Both the position numbers and the translations under genes were made by a program. Shown one piece after another: positions 8,281 through 17,581 of a stretch of DNA of 38,733 nucleotides. The stretch lies in contig CAMZNS010000008.1 in the NCBI GenBank assembly GCA_947313855.1, positions 1 through 38,733 of the forward strand, written 5' to 3'. Under the pieces are notes generated by a model that was not told where the DNA came from, searched no databases, and saw nothing but the letters and a program-made list of their open reading frames with translations. Numbering within the stretch: position 1 is the first letter of the stretch; each line of letters opens with the position of its first letter. Origin of the DNA: an uncultured Deferribacteraceae bacterium (GTDB taxonomy: Bacteria; Chrysiogenota; Deferribacteres; CAMZNJ01).

Positions 8281-11200
8281 TTACGACAAGGGGGATATTT
8301 TATCAGAATTTTGGAGCAACAAAAATACGCGAAGTGCCTCGGTGGACGACCAAGCTTGGGCGTATGTGCCTCGTGTGTAGTGTGGTGCGTCGGCGTCTTT
8401 CACTTCATCCATAAAGCCCACAGCACCGCTAGAGTAGGGTTTGACCATGGAGATAAGCATGGATAGGCAGGCGTCGCGGTGTGCTGTTCCCCCCAAGGTG
8501 AGAACGCTTTCGATGAATAGTGGTAACATGAATGTCCAGACAGTACCGTTGTGGTATGCGAGTTTGCGTTGTGTGTCTTCGTCCCCTTCGTATGTTCCGC
8601 GGTAGAGGTTGCGGATATTTTCCACGGGGTGACCATCTTTTGCATAGGTGTACAGGGGAACGCCAAGGGTGCGGTTGGAGAGGGATCGGATACCCCCTTC
8701 CACCACTAGATCCCAGCATTGTGCCACAACGCTACGACTTTTTTCGGGGTTAATGATTCCTAGGGAGATGAGGTAGAGTTGGTTGGGTCTGAGGGCGTCG
8801 TCGAGTAGTCCGTCTTGTGGGCGTTGTCCGTGGTGGGCATGGATGCAGTCGCCGTAGTAGCCGAGGTGTTCGTGGTAAAACAGTGTGTCCACGGAGCTTT
8901 TAACGTTTGTGTACATGGTTTTGTAGCGTTGGTTGTTGGTGATGGTGTGTGCGAGGTTGAGTGCGTATGCCCAGAGTGCTTGTATTTCGATGGGGAAGCC
9001 TTGTCGTGGTGTTCCGGCGGGGTAGTTGGTGTCCATCCATGTGTAGTGTGAGGGGCTGAAGATGAGGTGTGTATCGGTGTCCATGTAGACGCCTACGGGT
9101 GTGCCGGCGATGTACCCTTCTACAATGGATATGATGGTGTGTGCGAGTGTGTTGCCGTATTTGTTGTGTTCGTTGTGTTCGTTGGTGCTGTGCACTATTT
9201 CGCTGAGGATGCTACTGTTCCCCACTTTGTGGATGTATTCGCCGACAGCAAGGATGAATAGTAGTGGAGCGTCGGAGGTTTCGCGATTGTTGGAGTTGTT
9301 TCCGGCAATCATGTTTGGTAGGGTGCCGTTGAGTTCGAATTTGGCGAATGTGTGTAGAACTTGGTGGCTTTCGTGTAGGAATCCGCCAGCGATGTAGCCT
9401 CTCAGGCAGATGAGGGTGTCTCGTCCCCAGTCGAGGAACCATGGGAAGCCAGCAATGACGGTGTATCCGTCGTCACGTTTTGCGAGGAATCGCCAAGATG
9501 AGTGTCGTAGTAGTATTTCGAGTTGTGAGGCGTTGTTTGGGTTGTTGTTGTTTGTGGGCAGTACGGAGTGTAGTTTTTGGCTGTTGTATTTGTTGGTAGA
9601 TTGTTGTGATAGTTGTTCTTGGAGTTGGTCGAGTAGAGTGTTTAGGTGTAGTTTGTCTTGTGTTGCGTGGCAGGTTATGGTTCCTTTGTTGTGTTTAGTT
9701 AGGTCGAGTTGGAAGAAGCCGGGTGAGTGCAGTGCGATATGTTCGCCTAGTGCTCGGCTGTGGTCTTGGGCGGTGTAGTTGTTGTGTTGTGATTCGATGC
9801 TGTGGTGGAAAGTTGCTTCTTGTGATTCGATGGAGACGTTGTAGTTGTTGTTGATGTCGAACTGCAGTGATTGGGCGTCGTATTTGAGGTGGTTTGCCAT
9901 TTCGTTGGGGAGTATTCCGGGTTGTTGATGGTGGTTTGTTCGTCTGTCGATGAAGGGTCGCATGATGATGGTGAAGTTTGGGTGTGTTGTGTTTAGGTAT
10001 TTTTGTAGGTTGGGTGAGGTTTCTAGGAGTTCCACGGCGATGCTGACACGGTTTGTGGTTTCGGAAAATATAACGTCGAGGCGAATGGGTATTTCGCCGT
10101 ATTCGCCCATGTGTGGTGTGAATATCCATGATAGGTGGTTTGTTACGGATGCGGTGAAGGTTTTTTGTACAGTTTTGTTGAGTGGCGAGGAGTAGTTGTT
10201 GATGCGTAGCCAGATGTCCATTTTGCTCAAGACGATGGTACGGTCTACGGGGTATTTCGGGTTGCAGTTTGCGGCTAAGAGAGCGTCGTATTTGCTGTCG
10301 TACTCCCCCCAGCTCCCGCGGATTTGGGCGTATCCGCCAAGGTTGTTGGTGCAGACCCCCACAGGGTCGATGAGGTGGTTGGAGGCTAGGGGATCGCTTT
10401 GGGTGTGTTTTTCGAGGTTTGCGGCTAGGGTTGTGTTGTTGCTGAGGAATACGCTGTGGAGGGTGGTGCTGATATTGGCACTGTGGTCGGTGTGGTCGGT
10501 GTGGTCGGTGCTGACTAGTTTGCTACGGAGCATGGCGATGTGGTAGCTACGGTACTGTTTCTCATCCATGTCGCCCATGGGTGGCACGATAAATACGTAG
10601 GAGTTGTCATTGAGTTTGGTTGCGAATGTGTTGGCGTTGCGGTATTCCTGAACGTAAAAGGGTAGGTTGTGTTTGACAACAAGGTAGTAGTTGGTGGGTA
10701 CGATGATACGTTTCTGTTCGTGGGAGCGGTTGTAGTGCGGCGTATCGGTTGTGTTGTTGGTGTTGGTGTTGGTGTTGGTGTTGTTATTATTTAGGTCGAC
10801 AAAGATGGCTGGTGGTATGGGTGTTTGGTGTAGTTTGCAGAAGAATTTTGCCATGTTGGTGCAGAAGAGGTGGTAGAGTGTTTCGTTTTCCTGTTGGTTG
10901 TGCACTTTGGTGACAATGTCGTGGTAGAGGTCGAGCCTCATCTGGTATTCCATGATTGTTTGGTTGATGCCTGGTATCTGTTCGAGTTGTTGTAGTTGTG
11001 CGAATTGTGTTGTGCTTTCGCTGAGGCAGAGTATTGTTAGTGGTGGTAGTGTCATGGTGAAGTTGTTGTGTTGGTTGCTGTGTAGGGTGTATTTCTCTCC
11101 TGTTAGTAGGTCGACCGTTTGTAGATCTGTTTTTGTGTTTGATCCGTTGCACCATTTTGTGTTGTGAGTATTTTTGAGATATTGGTTGAGGGAGAAAGTT

Positions 11201-13023
11201 GTTGTTGCTTGTTGGTTTGATGGGTTTGCGAGTATGACAAGTGGTAGGTTCATGCTATCTTTGTACATGATGGGTGGTTGTATTTCGCCTTTGTTTGCTG
11301 CGTGGTGTAGAGTGTCTTGGTTTCGGTTGAAGTATTTGACGTATGCTAGTGTTTGGCAGTTGTGGTTTTGGTTTATGTTTTTGGTTTGTGAGTGTGGTGT
11401 AAAGCATGGGTGTGTTGCGAGTAGGGTGTTGAGTTGGCAGAGTTGTTGTGTCATGTTTGGGGATTGTCCCCATGATATTGAGCTTGCTTTGTGTACGTCG
11501 AATTTTTCGGTGGCGAACCATTCCACACCGCTGTGAATTCCGTAGCTTCCGTTGCTACTGAGTAGTGCACAGAGTTGTACGCGAAATAGGGCGTAGTTGT
11601 GTCCTTGTGTTGCGAGTCTGTTGTTGTCGTGTGTTTCGGCGAAGTTGAGTAGCATCCCCCCTTTGCTGAGGTAGTTGTCGGTGTTGCTGATGTATCGGTT
11701 GATGTTTTCGGCGGAGTATGTTTGGAATAGTTCTGAGTAAGCCCAGTCCATGTGTGCTTCAGTGAGTAGTGCGTAGGTGTCGTCCCATGATCCGCCTAGT
11801 CCTTCGAGTAGGAATAGTGTGTTTGGGTAGGTGGTTCTTACTCGTGCGATGATGTATGCCCAGATACGTTTGTCGATCATGTATCCGGCATCGCATCGGA
11901 AGCCGTCCACACCTGTTTTGCACCAGAAGAGGAAGACTTCGGCCATGTAGTCCATGAGTTCGGTGTTGAGGTCTTCGAACCGTTTGGAGCCGAGTTCGCC
12001 GTAGTGTGTGGTTGTTGTGGCGGAGTTTGTTGCGTTGTTTGAGTAGTAGGTGTTGTATTGGGTTTGCATTTGCGAGAGTTTGTTGGATTTGGAGTATTGT
12101 AGTTCGACTAAGTCGCTCCATTCGATGCCCCACGCACCGGGTGATTTGAAGTTGTTGTTGTTGCGAGCGAACCATTGTGGGTAGCGGTTGTGCGCGGATG
12201 ATGCCCAAGAGGTGTGGTTTGCGGGTAGGTCGAGGAATACGCGTGCCCCTTTGCCGTGGATGTGTGCTACAAGGTTGACGAATTGTTGCACAGGTGTGTA
12301 CTGTTTGCTGAAGGTTGCGTAAGCGGGGTCAACGGAGAAGTAGTCTTGTGGTGCGTAGTATGAGCCGTAGTCGCCCATTCGTCCGTAGTGGACTGGTACG
12401 GGGAAGATGGGCAGAAACATGAGGATGTTGAATTTGAGGTTATCGATGATGTAGTTGATGTGTGGCAGGGAGCTTTGGAATGTGCCTGATGGGTGGTTGG
12501 AGTCATGGTTGTTCCCCGTCGTGTTTTCGTCTGTGTTTGTGTTTGCGTTTGCGTGGAATACTCGCGGGGTTAGGGAGTACACAGCGTTGTAGGATGAGTA
12601 GTACGAGGGGATAACTTTCACGGTAATATTTTGGTCGATAAGCCAGTGTGTTTTGCCTGTGGAGTCTGTGTAGTAGAGGGTGCATTCGTAGTTGCCTGAG
12701 TCGCTCACGGGTACGTGTATGTTGTAGGTCGCCCCCTGAGTGATTCCCTGAGTGCTTCCCTGAGTGTTCCCCTGAGTGCTCGGTGTTAGCTGATGGTTGC
12801 TCCACCCGATGGACGACAGTGTTTGCAAGTTGCCGTATGTGTTGACCAAGTGTTTGCGTCGTTCGGGGATACCCCCCAAGTTTGTGCGTAAAAACACTTC
12901 ACCTTGGATGGGTTGGCTAAATGTTACTTGGAAGTTGATGATATCGCCACTGTAGGCGGCGATATGTGCACCGGAGTTGGGTTTGGTGGTTACGTCGATG
13001 GTTTGGTTGTGGATATGCAACAT
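8281..13023 (-). CDS. Glycogen debranching enzyme, GH13 + GH133 (GDE) fusion
   Basis: A 1580-residue two-module enzyme. Residues 1-150 are a beta-rich leader. Residues ~185-560 are a GH13 barrel with GFRCDAGY (Asp ~377), LLEGLGGSW (Glu ~407) and NFAETHDNNR (~463), fitting a 4-alpha-glucanotransferase. Residues ~930-1580 are a glycogen debranching (amylo-1,6-glucosidase) module with FPWFLDWGRDTLICLRG (~1195), YTWMDTNYPAGTPRQGFPIEIQALW (split here: key residues Trp-Met-Asp and Glu-Ile-Gln) and GTVWTFMLP. The layout recalls the bifunctional eukaryotic-type debranching enzyme. Low-complexity inserts come from tandem repeats: TQG units (~82-97), Asn/Thr runs (~745-760) and TDH units (~840). AAGGGG seven bases before ATG 13023 supports the start. 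It lies upstream of glgP on the same strand, with 304 bases between coding regions. Confidence 0.9.
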   Translation of the reverse strand: MLHIHNQTIDVTTKPNSGAHIAAYSGDIINFQVTFSQPIQGEVFLRTNLGGIPERRKHLVNTYGNLQTLSSIGWSNHQLTPSTQGNTQGSTQGITQGATYNIHVPVSDSGNYECTLYYTDSTGKTHWLIDQNITVKVIPSYYSSYNAVYSLTPRVFHANANTNTDENTTGNNHDSNHPSGTFQSSLPHINYIIDNLKFNILMFLPIFPVPVHYGRMGDYGSYYAPQDYFSVDPAYATFSKQYTPVQQFVNLVAHIHGKGARVFLDLPANHTSWASSAHNRYPQWFARNNNNFKSPGAWGIEWSDLVELQYSKSNKLSQMQTQYNTYYSNNATNSATTTTHYGELGSKRFEDLNTELMDYMAEVFLFWCKTGVDGFRCDAGYMIDKRIWAYIIARVRTTYPNTLFLLEGLGGSWDDTYALLTEAHMDWAYSELFQTYSAENINRYISNTDNYLSKGGMLLNFAETHDNNRLATQGHNYALFRVQLCALLSSNGSYGIHSGVEWFATEKFDVHKASSISWGQSPNMTQQLCQLNTLLATHPCFTPHSQTKNINQNHNCQTLAYVKYFNRNQDTLHHAANKGEIQPPIMYKDSMNLPLVILANPSNQQATTTFSLNQYLKNTHNTKWCNGSNTKTDLQTVDLLTGEKYTLHSNQHNNFTMTLPPLTILCLSESTTQFAQLQQLEQIPGINQTIMEYQMRLDLYHDIVTKVHNQQENETLYHLFCTNMAKFFCKLHQTPIPPAIFVDLNNNNTNTNTNTNNTTDTPHYNRSHEQKRIIVPTNYYLVVKHNLPFYVQEYRNANTFATKLNDNSYVFIVPPMGDMDEKQYRSYHIAMLRSKLVSTDHTDHTDHSANISTTLHSVFLSNNTTLAANLEKHTQSDPLASNHLIDPVGVCTNNLGGYAQIRGSWGEYDSKYDALLAANCNPKYPVDRTIVLSKMDIWLRINNYSSPLNKTVQKTFTASVTNHLSWIFTPHMGEYGEIPIRLDVIFSETTNRVSIAVELLETSPNLQKYLNTTHPNFTIIMRPFIDRRTNHHQQPGILPNEMANHLKYDAQSLQFDINNNYNVSIESQEATFHHSIESQHNNYTAQDHSRALGEHIALHSPGFFQLDLTKHNKGTITCHATQDKLHLNTLLDQLQEQLSQQSTNKYNSQKLHSVLPTNNNNPNNASQLEILLRHSSWRFLAKRDDGYTVIAGFPWFLDWGRDTLICLRGYIAGGFLHESHQVLHTFAKFELNGTLPNMIAGNNSNNRETSDAPLLFILAVGEYIHKVGNSSILSEIVHSTNEHNEHNKYGNTLAHTIISIVEGYIAGTPVGVYMDTDTHLIFSPSHYTWMDTNYPAGTPRQGFPIEIQALWAYALNLAHTITNNQRYKTMYTNVKSSVDTLFYHEHLGYYGDCIHAHHGQRPQDGLLDDALRPNQLYLISLGIINPEKSRSVVAQCWDLVVEGGIRSLSNRTLGVPLYTYAKDGHPVENIRNLYRGTYEGDEDTQRKLAYHNGTVWTFMLPLFIESVLTLGGTAHRDACLSMLISMVKPYSSGAVGFMDEVKDADAPHYTRGTYAQAWSSTEALRVFLLLQNSDKISPLS

Positions 13024-13094
13024 GGTGTATCCCCTTGGTTGGTGTAAAGTGTGACGTAGCCGAAATGTGTGTTAAGATGCGTTAATGTACATTA

Positions 13095-14807
13095 TTAGTA
13101 GAGCCCTCGAAACAGTCGCAATAGTTGATCGTCTGGTGTTGCAGTGGGTGTCATGGTTAGGGGTGTTTCCACGGTAAAGGTTTCCATGACGGTGTTGTCG
13201 AGGCTAACCTGTCGATAACCATCAGACACGGCAATAGTGGCGTTAATATTGGGACTACTGTACATCTTGTCGAATAACGATAGGTAAACTTGGCATGGTG
13301 CTGATTTTAGGTTTATAACAAAGCTGTCGGTGTATTCCATGTGGGTAAAAATCAGTATGTCCAAGTTATCAGCGGCAATACGGCTACGTAACCCTTCTGC
13401 ACTTTCGGCAAATGTGCTGAAGAGGGGGTGTGGGTGGGAGTAGTAGTTGTCGCCGAGTAGGGTGTGGAAAGTGTGTTCGATCCCCGTGTCGCTACTGCTT
13501 CGGAAGCTCTGTTCGTTGTAGAGGTGCAGGGTGAAGTCTTCGTCGAAAAGCTTGATGTGTGTGGCGAGTTTGAAGATTAGGGCGGAGTACTCGCTGTTGG
13601 GCAGGGAGTATGCCATGATGCCGATACGTAGGAGACGTTCTGCAGAGTTGTCTCGCGGGGTGTCCAAGGGCTCCATGTGTTTTACGATGTAGGATTGCAG
13701 AATATCTTCAGCGTTGGAGGTTGAGGGGGTGTTGCCGATGAAAGCCATCTGGTCGCTGGCAAGGCGATGGTAGTAGGAGATGAGGAGGGCGGCGTTGAGG
13801 TGGTGAACGCTGTTGGAGTGTGTGCTGATGAGGGATGCTTGGAGGGTGTTGACGATGTCGTAAAGGCGAGGGATAACGCTGGAGTTCTGACTGCAATGGT
13901 CGAGAAGAACGTGGAACGACCACAGCATAGCTGATGTTTGTACCTCGGGGGCATGATCCCAAAACGATATTGTGTCTGACTGGGAGTCGGTATCTGTAAA
14001 TAGGGCGTTGGCGGTGGGTGTGACGTTGTCTTTGAGGTAGGCAGTTTCGAGTATGTCGAGGTAGAGGTGGTAGTTGCTGTTGAGGATGTCGCCAAATATT
14101 AGGGTTAGGGTTTGTCTGTATTCGGCGGGGGAGAGAACTTTTGGGGTGTAAACTTTGGCAATATTGGTAATTAATTCTTGGGTTGTGCGAGTGTTGTCTG
14201 TGCCCATGAGCATGCGTGTGTAGTAGAGTTGTATTTGGGTGTAGAAGTATCGTGATTGTGATCTTGCGGATAGTTTGAAGTTGTTTATGCGATCTTGCTC
14301 AAGGGGGGGGAGTTCTGTGGCGTCAGGGTCAGGGTCAGCATTAGGGTCAGGGTCAGCATCAGCATCAGGGTCAGGGTCAGGGTCAGGGTCAGGGTCAGGG
14401 TCAGCATCAGCGAAGGGGCTGTACTCCAGAGTCTCTGGGTTATATTTTTCTAGGTCGTCCAGTATTTGTTGTTCAAGGTCTTGTAATTCTTGGTGGTTGC
14501 ATTCAACTTGGAAGTATTCGAAGAGGAAGAAGCACCGGACAATCTGCATGGGTATGACCCCCACTTGCGACCGTGCAAATCCTAGGGCGATATTTTGGAG
14601 TACGTGGTTGTATTCGTTGGTGTATCGTGCGTCTTTGTGTATGGAGTAGGTTTTTTCCAGTTCCCCCATTAGTCCGGCACAGACGGCTATTTCGTCAAAG
14701 GTTGACGTTTCGGTAATATATTCTGTTAGTGTTGCCACGTAGTCTTTGGCGTTAACAAGGTGTGCATATTCTTTGAGTTTTTTTTCATAGTTTTGCAATG
14801 ATTTCAT
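13095..14807 (-). CDS. Unrecognised 570-residue protein with Asp-Pro/Asp-Ala repeat
   Basis: I do not recognise a family. The protein is mostly helical-looking (EKKLKEYAHLVNAKDYVATL, LEQQILDDLEKY, LLDHCSQNSSVIPRLYDIVN) with no signal peptide or membrane segment, which suggests a soluble cytoplasmic protein with repeat-like helices. Residues ~132-166 are a run of Asp-Pro and Asp-Ala dipeptides encoded by GTCAGG/GTCAGC hexamers, followed directly by Glu-Leu-Pro-Pro encoded across a C8 tract. The C-terminal third (DNLDILIFTHMEYTDSFVINLKSAPCQVYLSLF) looks beta-rich. Its start overlaps the stop of the DUF2292-like gene by ATGA, implying translational coupling, and GDE follows 71 bases downstream. 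A link to glycogen metabolism is only suggested by position. Confidence 0.8.
   Translation of the reverse strand: MKSLQNYEKKLKEYAHLVNAKDYVATLTEYITETSTFDEIAVCAGLMGELEKTYSIHKDARYTNEYNHVLQNIALGFARSQVGVIPMQIVRCFFLFEYFQVECNHQELQDLEQQILDDLEKYNPETLEYSPFADADPDPDPDPDPDPDADADPDPNADPDPDATELPPLEQDRINNFKLSARSQSRYFYTQIQLYYTRMLMGTDNTRTTQELITNIAKVYTPKVLSPAEYRQTLTLIFGDILNSNYHLYLDILETAYLKDNVTPTANALFTDTDSQSDTISFWDHAPEVQTSAMLWSFHVLLDHCSQNSSVIPRLYDIVNTLQASLISTHSNSVHHLNAALLISYYHRLASDQMAFIGNTPSTSNAEDILQSYIVKHMEPLDTPRDNSAERLLRIGIMAYSLPNSEYSALIFKLATHIKLFDEDFTLHLYNEQSFRSSSDTGIEHTFHTLLGDNYYSHPHPLFSTFAESAEGLRSRIAADNLDILIFTHMEYTDSFVINLKSAPCQVYLSLFDKMYSSPNINATIAVSDGYRQVSLDNTVMETFTVETPLTMTPTATPDDQLLRLFRGLY
14303..14410. 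repeat. GTCAGG hexamer array next to a G8/C8 tract
   Basis: The array at 14322-14410 consists of GTCAGG, GTCAGC and ATCAGC hexamers within the 570-residue coding region. Eleven bases away is a run of eight G (14303-14310; C8 in the coding strand). The hexamers keep the frame; one-base slippage in the G8 run would cut the protein at about residue 170. Confidence 0.9.
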
Positions 14808-14992
14808 GGTAGTTTTATCGACTCTGTTTTTTTGATAATAGTTATCTGTCCGTTTTCGAGTTTGACTTCCACCGAGCCGTAAAAGCCGTTATTCATGGCT
14901 GTTTCGAATACATTCATGAGTGGTGCAAGTTGTTTGTGTTGTTTATTATTTGTGTTGTGTTTGTGTTTTGTTTGTGCGTATGTTTGCGTCAT
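14804..14992 (-). CDS. Small DUF2292-like protein
   Basis: A 62-residue protein. The C-terminal ~38 residues (FYGSVEVKLENGQITIIKKTESIKLP) match the pattern of DUF2292 proteins, in which 'GSVxxxxxxGxxxxIxxTExxRL' is a short beta hairpin; their function is unknown. The N-terminus is a Gln/Lys/His/Asn-rich tail. The ATG at 14992 was chosen because AAGGGG lies six bases upstream; a GTG at 15034 would add 14 residues. The stop overlaps the next start as ATGA. Confidence 0.65.
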   Translation of the reverse strand: MTQTYAQTKHKHNTNNKQHKQLAPLMNVFETAMNNGFYGSVEVKLENGQITIIKKTESIKLP

Positions 14993-15081
14993 AGTTTGCC
15001 CCTTTTTCTTCCCCTTAGGTGTACATATTAGCACGAATATTTTAGTGTTGCATTAAAATAGTTACCAGCAAGCGTTTATGT

Positions 15082-17394
15082 TTAGCGTTGTAGCAGGGTT
15101 AAAACTTTGTTTGAGTTTTGGTTAGACTGTGCGAGGAGTGCGATGGCAGCCTGTTGTAGCACTTGGTAACGTGTTAGAGCTGTTGTTGCTTGTGCAATAT
15201 CGGTGTCCATGTAGTTTGCGCGGGATGCGTCGAGGTTTACTTCTGTGGAGGAGATGTTTGTTTCGGCACTTTGTAGTCGTTGTATTTTGATGCCGATATC
15301 GACGCGAACTTTGGTTGTGGTATCCATGGCTTTGTCCACTGCAAGGAGGCTTTTTTCGGCATGATCCATGGTGCTGACATCGGAGTTGGCGAGCCCGAGG
15401 GATTTTAGTGTAACTTCGGGTATGGATACGTCTAGGATGTCTCCTTTGGATATGCCTATCTGCATGATGGTGCGATTTTCGTCCACGTGGTAGTTGAATT
15501 CGCGGTTGAGTGAGTAGGGGTCTTCGTGGTGTGTTACACGATTGTTGGCACTATCCCACAGTGGGTTAACGCCGATACCGTTTTTGAGGTACACGCCGAT
15601 ACCGTCGACGCCGTGGGTTTCGCTGCTAGATGTTACTGTGTCGAGTACAAGTTCTTTCGTGTCGTTGTTGGTGATTTTTATATTGTAGGAGTGTTCTGTG
15701 GGTTCGGAAACAACGGAGAAGCCTAGTGCGTTTACGAGTTGTTCCCCAGAGAGGAAGGATATCTCCCCTTGAAACCCAGCCAACGCCGATTGCAGTATGA
15801 ATGTTCCTTCAACAGTGTTGGTTCCGTCGGGGGTCGGGATGCTGACAAACTTGCTGAGGTTTTTGTCTACAGCGAAGGAGGAGCTACCGCCGTTAGCATT
15901 GACGATGGCATCGATAAATTTTTGGTTAAGCCGTTCCATGGTGTCCCCCGGATCGATATTGATCGTAGCCAGAGTATCACCTATCTTGAACGATATTGCG
16001 GGGCTAACGTCGAGAACAGCAACGCCGTTGGCATCGTAGAAGCTAGAGATATCGCGAACAGTTGTGGTGCGAGTTGCGGTTGTGCCGCCACCACGGACAA
16101 TAATCTCGGAGCTACCAGTAACAGTTTGGGGTACGCCGGTGGTAGCGTTGTTGTTTTCGGCAAACTCTATGGCCATGGAGCCAACGCTGATGGCACCACT
16201 GCTGTCGAGTTCGGCAATGAAGTAGTTAACGCGGTTTGTGTCGATGATGCCGTCGAAGTTATCCTGTGGCGTAAGGGAGGAGGCACCGGTGTAGGTAACC
16301 ACGGCACCAGTGGCACCAGTGGGGGAGGTTAGGGCGATTGTACCGCCACCACTTGCGGCGAAGTCGGTGGTTACGCCTGTTCCAGCACTAACGCTCATGA
16401 GGATCTTGTCCCCCTGCTCGATAGCCCCTAGGGAGGTGAGGTCTAGGGATACGGAGGACGATCCTGCTAGTACGGTGAAGGAGGTGGCAGTTGCGGTCCC
16501 GTCTGTCCAAGCACTTTGCTCGCCTGTTATGGCATCGACGAACCTTGCTCGGTAATCGAGACCAGCACCTAGGGAGTTGCCGGAGCTGAGCCACTCAAAC
16601 TCAACATACCCACTGTTTGTGGAGACCGGCTGAGTTGTACCGGAAACATCTATCGTCCAAGATGAGTTGCTACTGCGGTATTCACCGGTAATGTTTGCGG
16701 TGGTATTTTGGTGGTTGCTCCCGATATCAACGGTGTAGTTGCCGGTGTCGGCATGGAGGTTGTTGGGTGCGTAAATGTCGTGTATGTTGGTGGTGTTGGT
16801 GGTGTAGTCCAAGCGGGATGAGATGGCGTCGGGGGTTAGTTGCATAATGTTCGACTTGTAAACAGCGTTGGTGCCCGCCTCCACAGACAAGTCAACTTTG
16901 TAGTTGCCACCCTGAGGAAGACCTGTGATGGCCAAGTCGATACCTGAGTTGTCGGTGTTGTAGAGAGCCGTGCTTGAGCCGTCGAAGAGGGTTTGACGAT
17001 TGAACTCGGTTGTAGAGGCAATGCGATCGATCTCGTTGCGTAGTTGGTTGAACTCCTGATTCATGTAATCACGATCGTCGGCGGTGTACGTTCCGTTGGA
17101 AGCGGCAACAGCAAGCTCTCGCATGTTGAGGAGAAGATCGCTAATGGCTCCGATACTCCCCTCGGCTGTTTGCAACATGGACATGCCGTTTTGAGCATTG
17201 GCACGTGCTTGACGTAAGCCGTCGATTTGCAGGGTGAGGAACTTGCTGATGGACATGCCAACAGGGTCGTCGGATGAGCGATTGAGGCGTATCCCAGACG
17301 ATAGCTGTTCAACGGTGGATGATAACCCTTTTCCGAACCCGGAAAGATGAACCTGAATAGACGATGATGTTAAGTTTGGAGTGATTCCAACCAT
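15082..17394 (-). CDS. Giant divergent flagellin
   Basis: A 770-residue filament protein. The N-terminal D0/D1 region (residues 1-150: VEQLSSGIRLNRSSDDPVGM, ARANAQNGMSMLQTAEGSIG, MRELAVAASNGTYTADDRDYMNQEFNQL split here) and the C-terminal D1/D0 region (last ~100 residues, ending SNQNSNKVLTLLQR) are clear. Between them lie ~500 residues of Gly/Ser/Thr-rich beta domain, far larger than in common 280-500-residue flagellins. It differs from the other three flagellins at both ends (N-terminus MVGITPNLTSSSIQVHLSGF, not [10 protein letters not shown]), so it is a separate paralogue. The ATG at 17394 follows AAGGGGGC by seven bases. A sigma-28 promoter lies 89 bases upstream and no flagellar gene adjoins it. 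Confidence 0.93.
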   Translation of the reverse strand: MVGITPNLTSSSIQVHLSGFGKGLSSTVEQLSSGIRLNRSSDDPVGMSISKFLTLQIDGLRQARANAQNGMSMLQTAEGSIGAISDLLLNMRELAVAASNGTYTADDRDYMNQEFNQLRNEIDRIASTTEFNRQTLFDGSSTALYNTDNSGIDLAITGLPQGGNYKVDLSVEAGTNAVYKSNIMQLTPDAISSRLDYTTNTTNIHDIYAPNNLHADTGNYTVDIGSNHQNTTANITGEYRSSNSSWTIDVSGTTQPVSTNSGYVEFEWLSSGNSLGAGLDYRARFVDAITGEQSAWTDGTATATSFTVLAGSSSVSLDLTSLGAIEQGDKILMSVSAGTGVTTDFAASGGGTIALTSPTGATGAVVTYTGASSLTPQDNFDGIIDTNRVNYFIAELDSSGAISVGSMAIEFAENNNATTGVPQTVTGSSEIIVRGGGTTATRTTTVRDISSFYDANGVAVLDVSPAISFKIGDTLATINIDPGDTMERLNQKFIDAIVNANGGSSSFAVDKNLSKFVSIPTPDGTNTVEGTFILQSALAGFQGEISFLSGEQLVNALGFSVVSEPTEHSYNIKITNNDTKELVLDTVTSSSETHGVDGIGVYLKNGIGVNPLWDSANNRVTHHEDPYSLNREFNYHVDENRTIMQIGISKGDILDVSIPEVTLKSLGLANSDVSTMDHAEKSLLAVDKAMDTTTKVRVDIGIKIQRLQSAETNISSTEVNLDASRANYMDTDIAQATTALTRYQVLQQAAIALLAQSNQNSNKVLTLLQR

Positions 17395-17482
17395 GGCAAA
17401 TGCCCCCTTTGAGTGTTTCAATAGAGTTGCACAATTGTGAGTCTGCTAGTTTTGGCAGATGGTAATAGTAGTTATGAATGAT

Positions 17483-17509
17483 ACATCGTCTGAGGTTGCC
17501 GAAACTTTA
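17483..17509 (-). promoter_or_regulatory. Sigma-28 (FliA) promoter of the 15082-17394 flagellin
   Basis: On the minus strand TAAAGTTT (17509-17502), 11 bases, then GACGATGT (17490-17483). The -35 box is identical to the FliA consensus and the -10 box keeps the CGAT core. Confidence 0.85.
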
Positions 17510-17540
17510 GTGTGAATATGCTTCAGGCGGAATTATTTGT

Positions 17541-17580
17541 GTTGCGTGCGAGTGTGTTGCGTGCGAGTGTGTTGCGTGCG
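17541..17580. repeat. 15-bp tandem repeat after the ricT stop
   Basis: GTTGCGTGCGAGTGT at 17541, 17556 and a partial copy at 17571, immediately beyond the stop codon of the PSP1 gene. Confidence 0.9.
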
Positions 17581-17581
17581 G

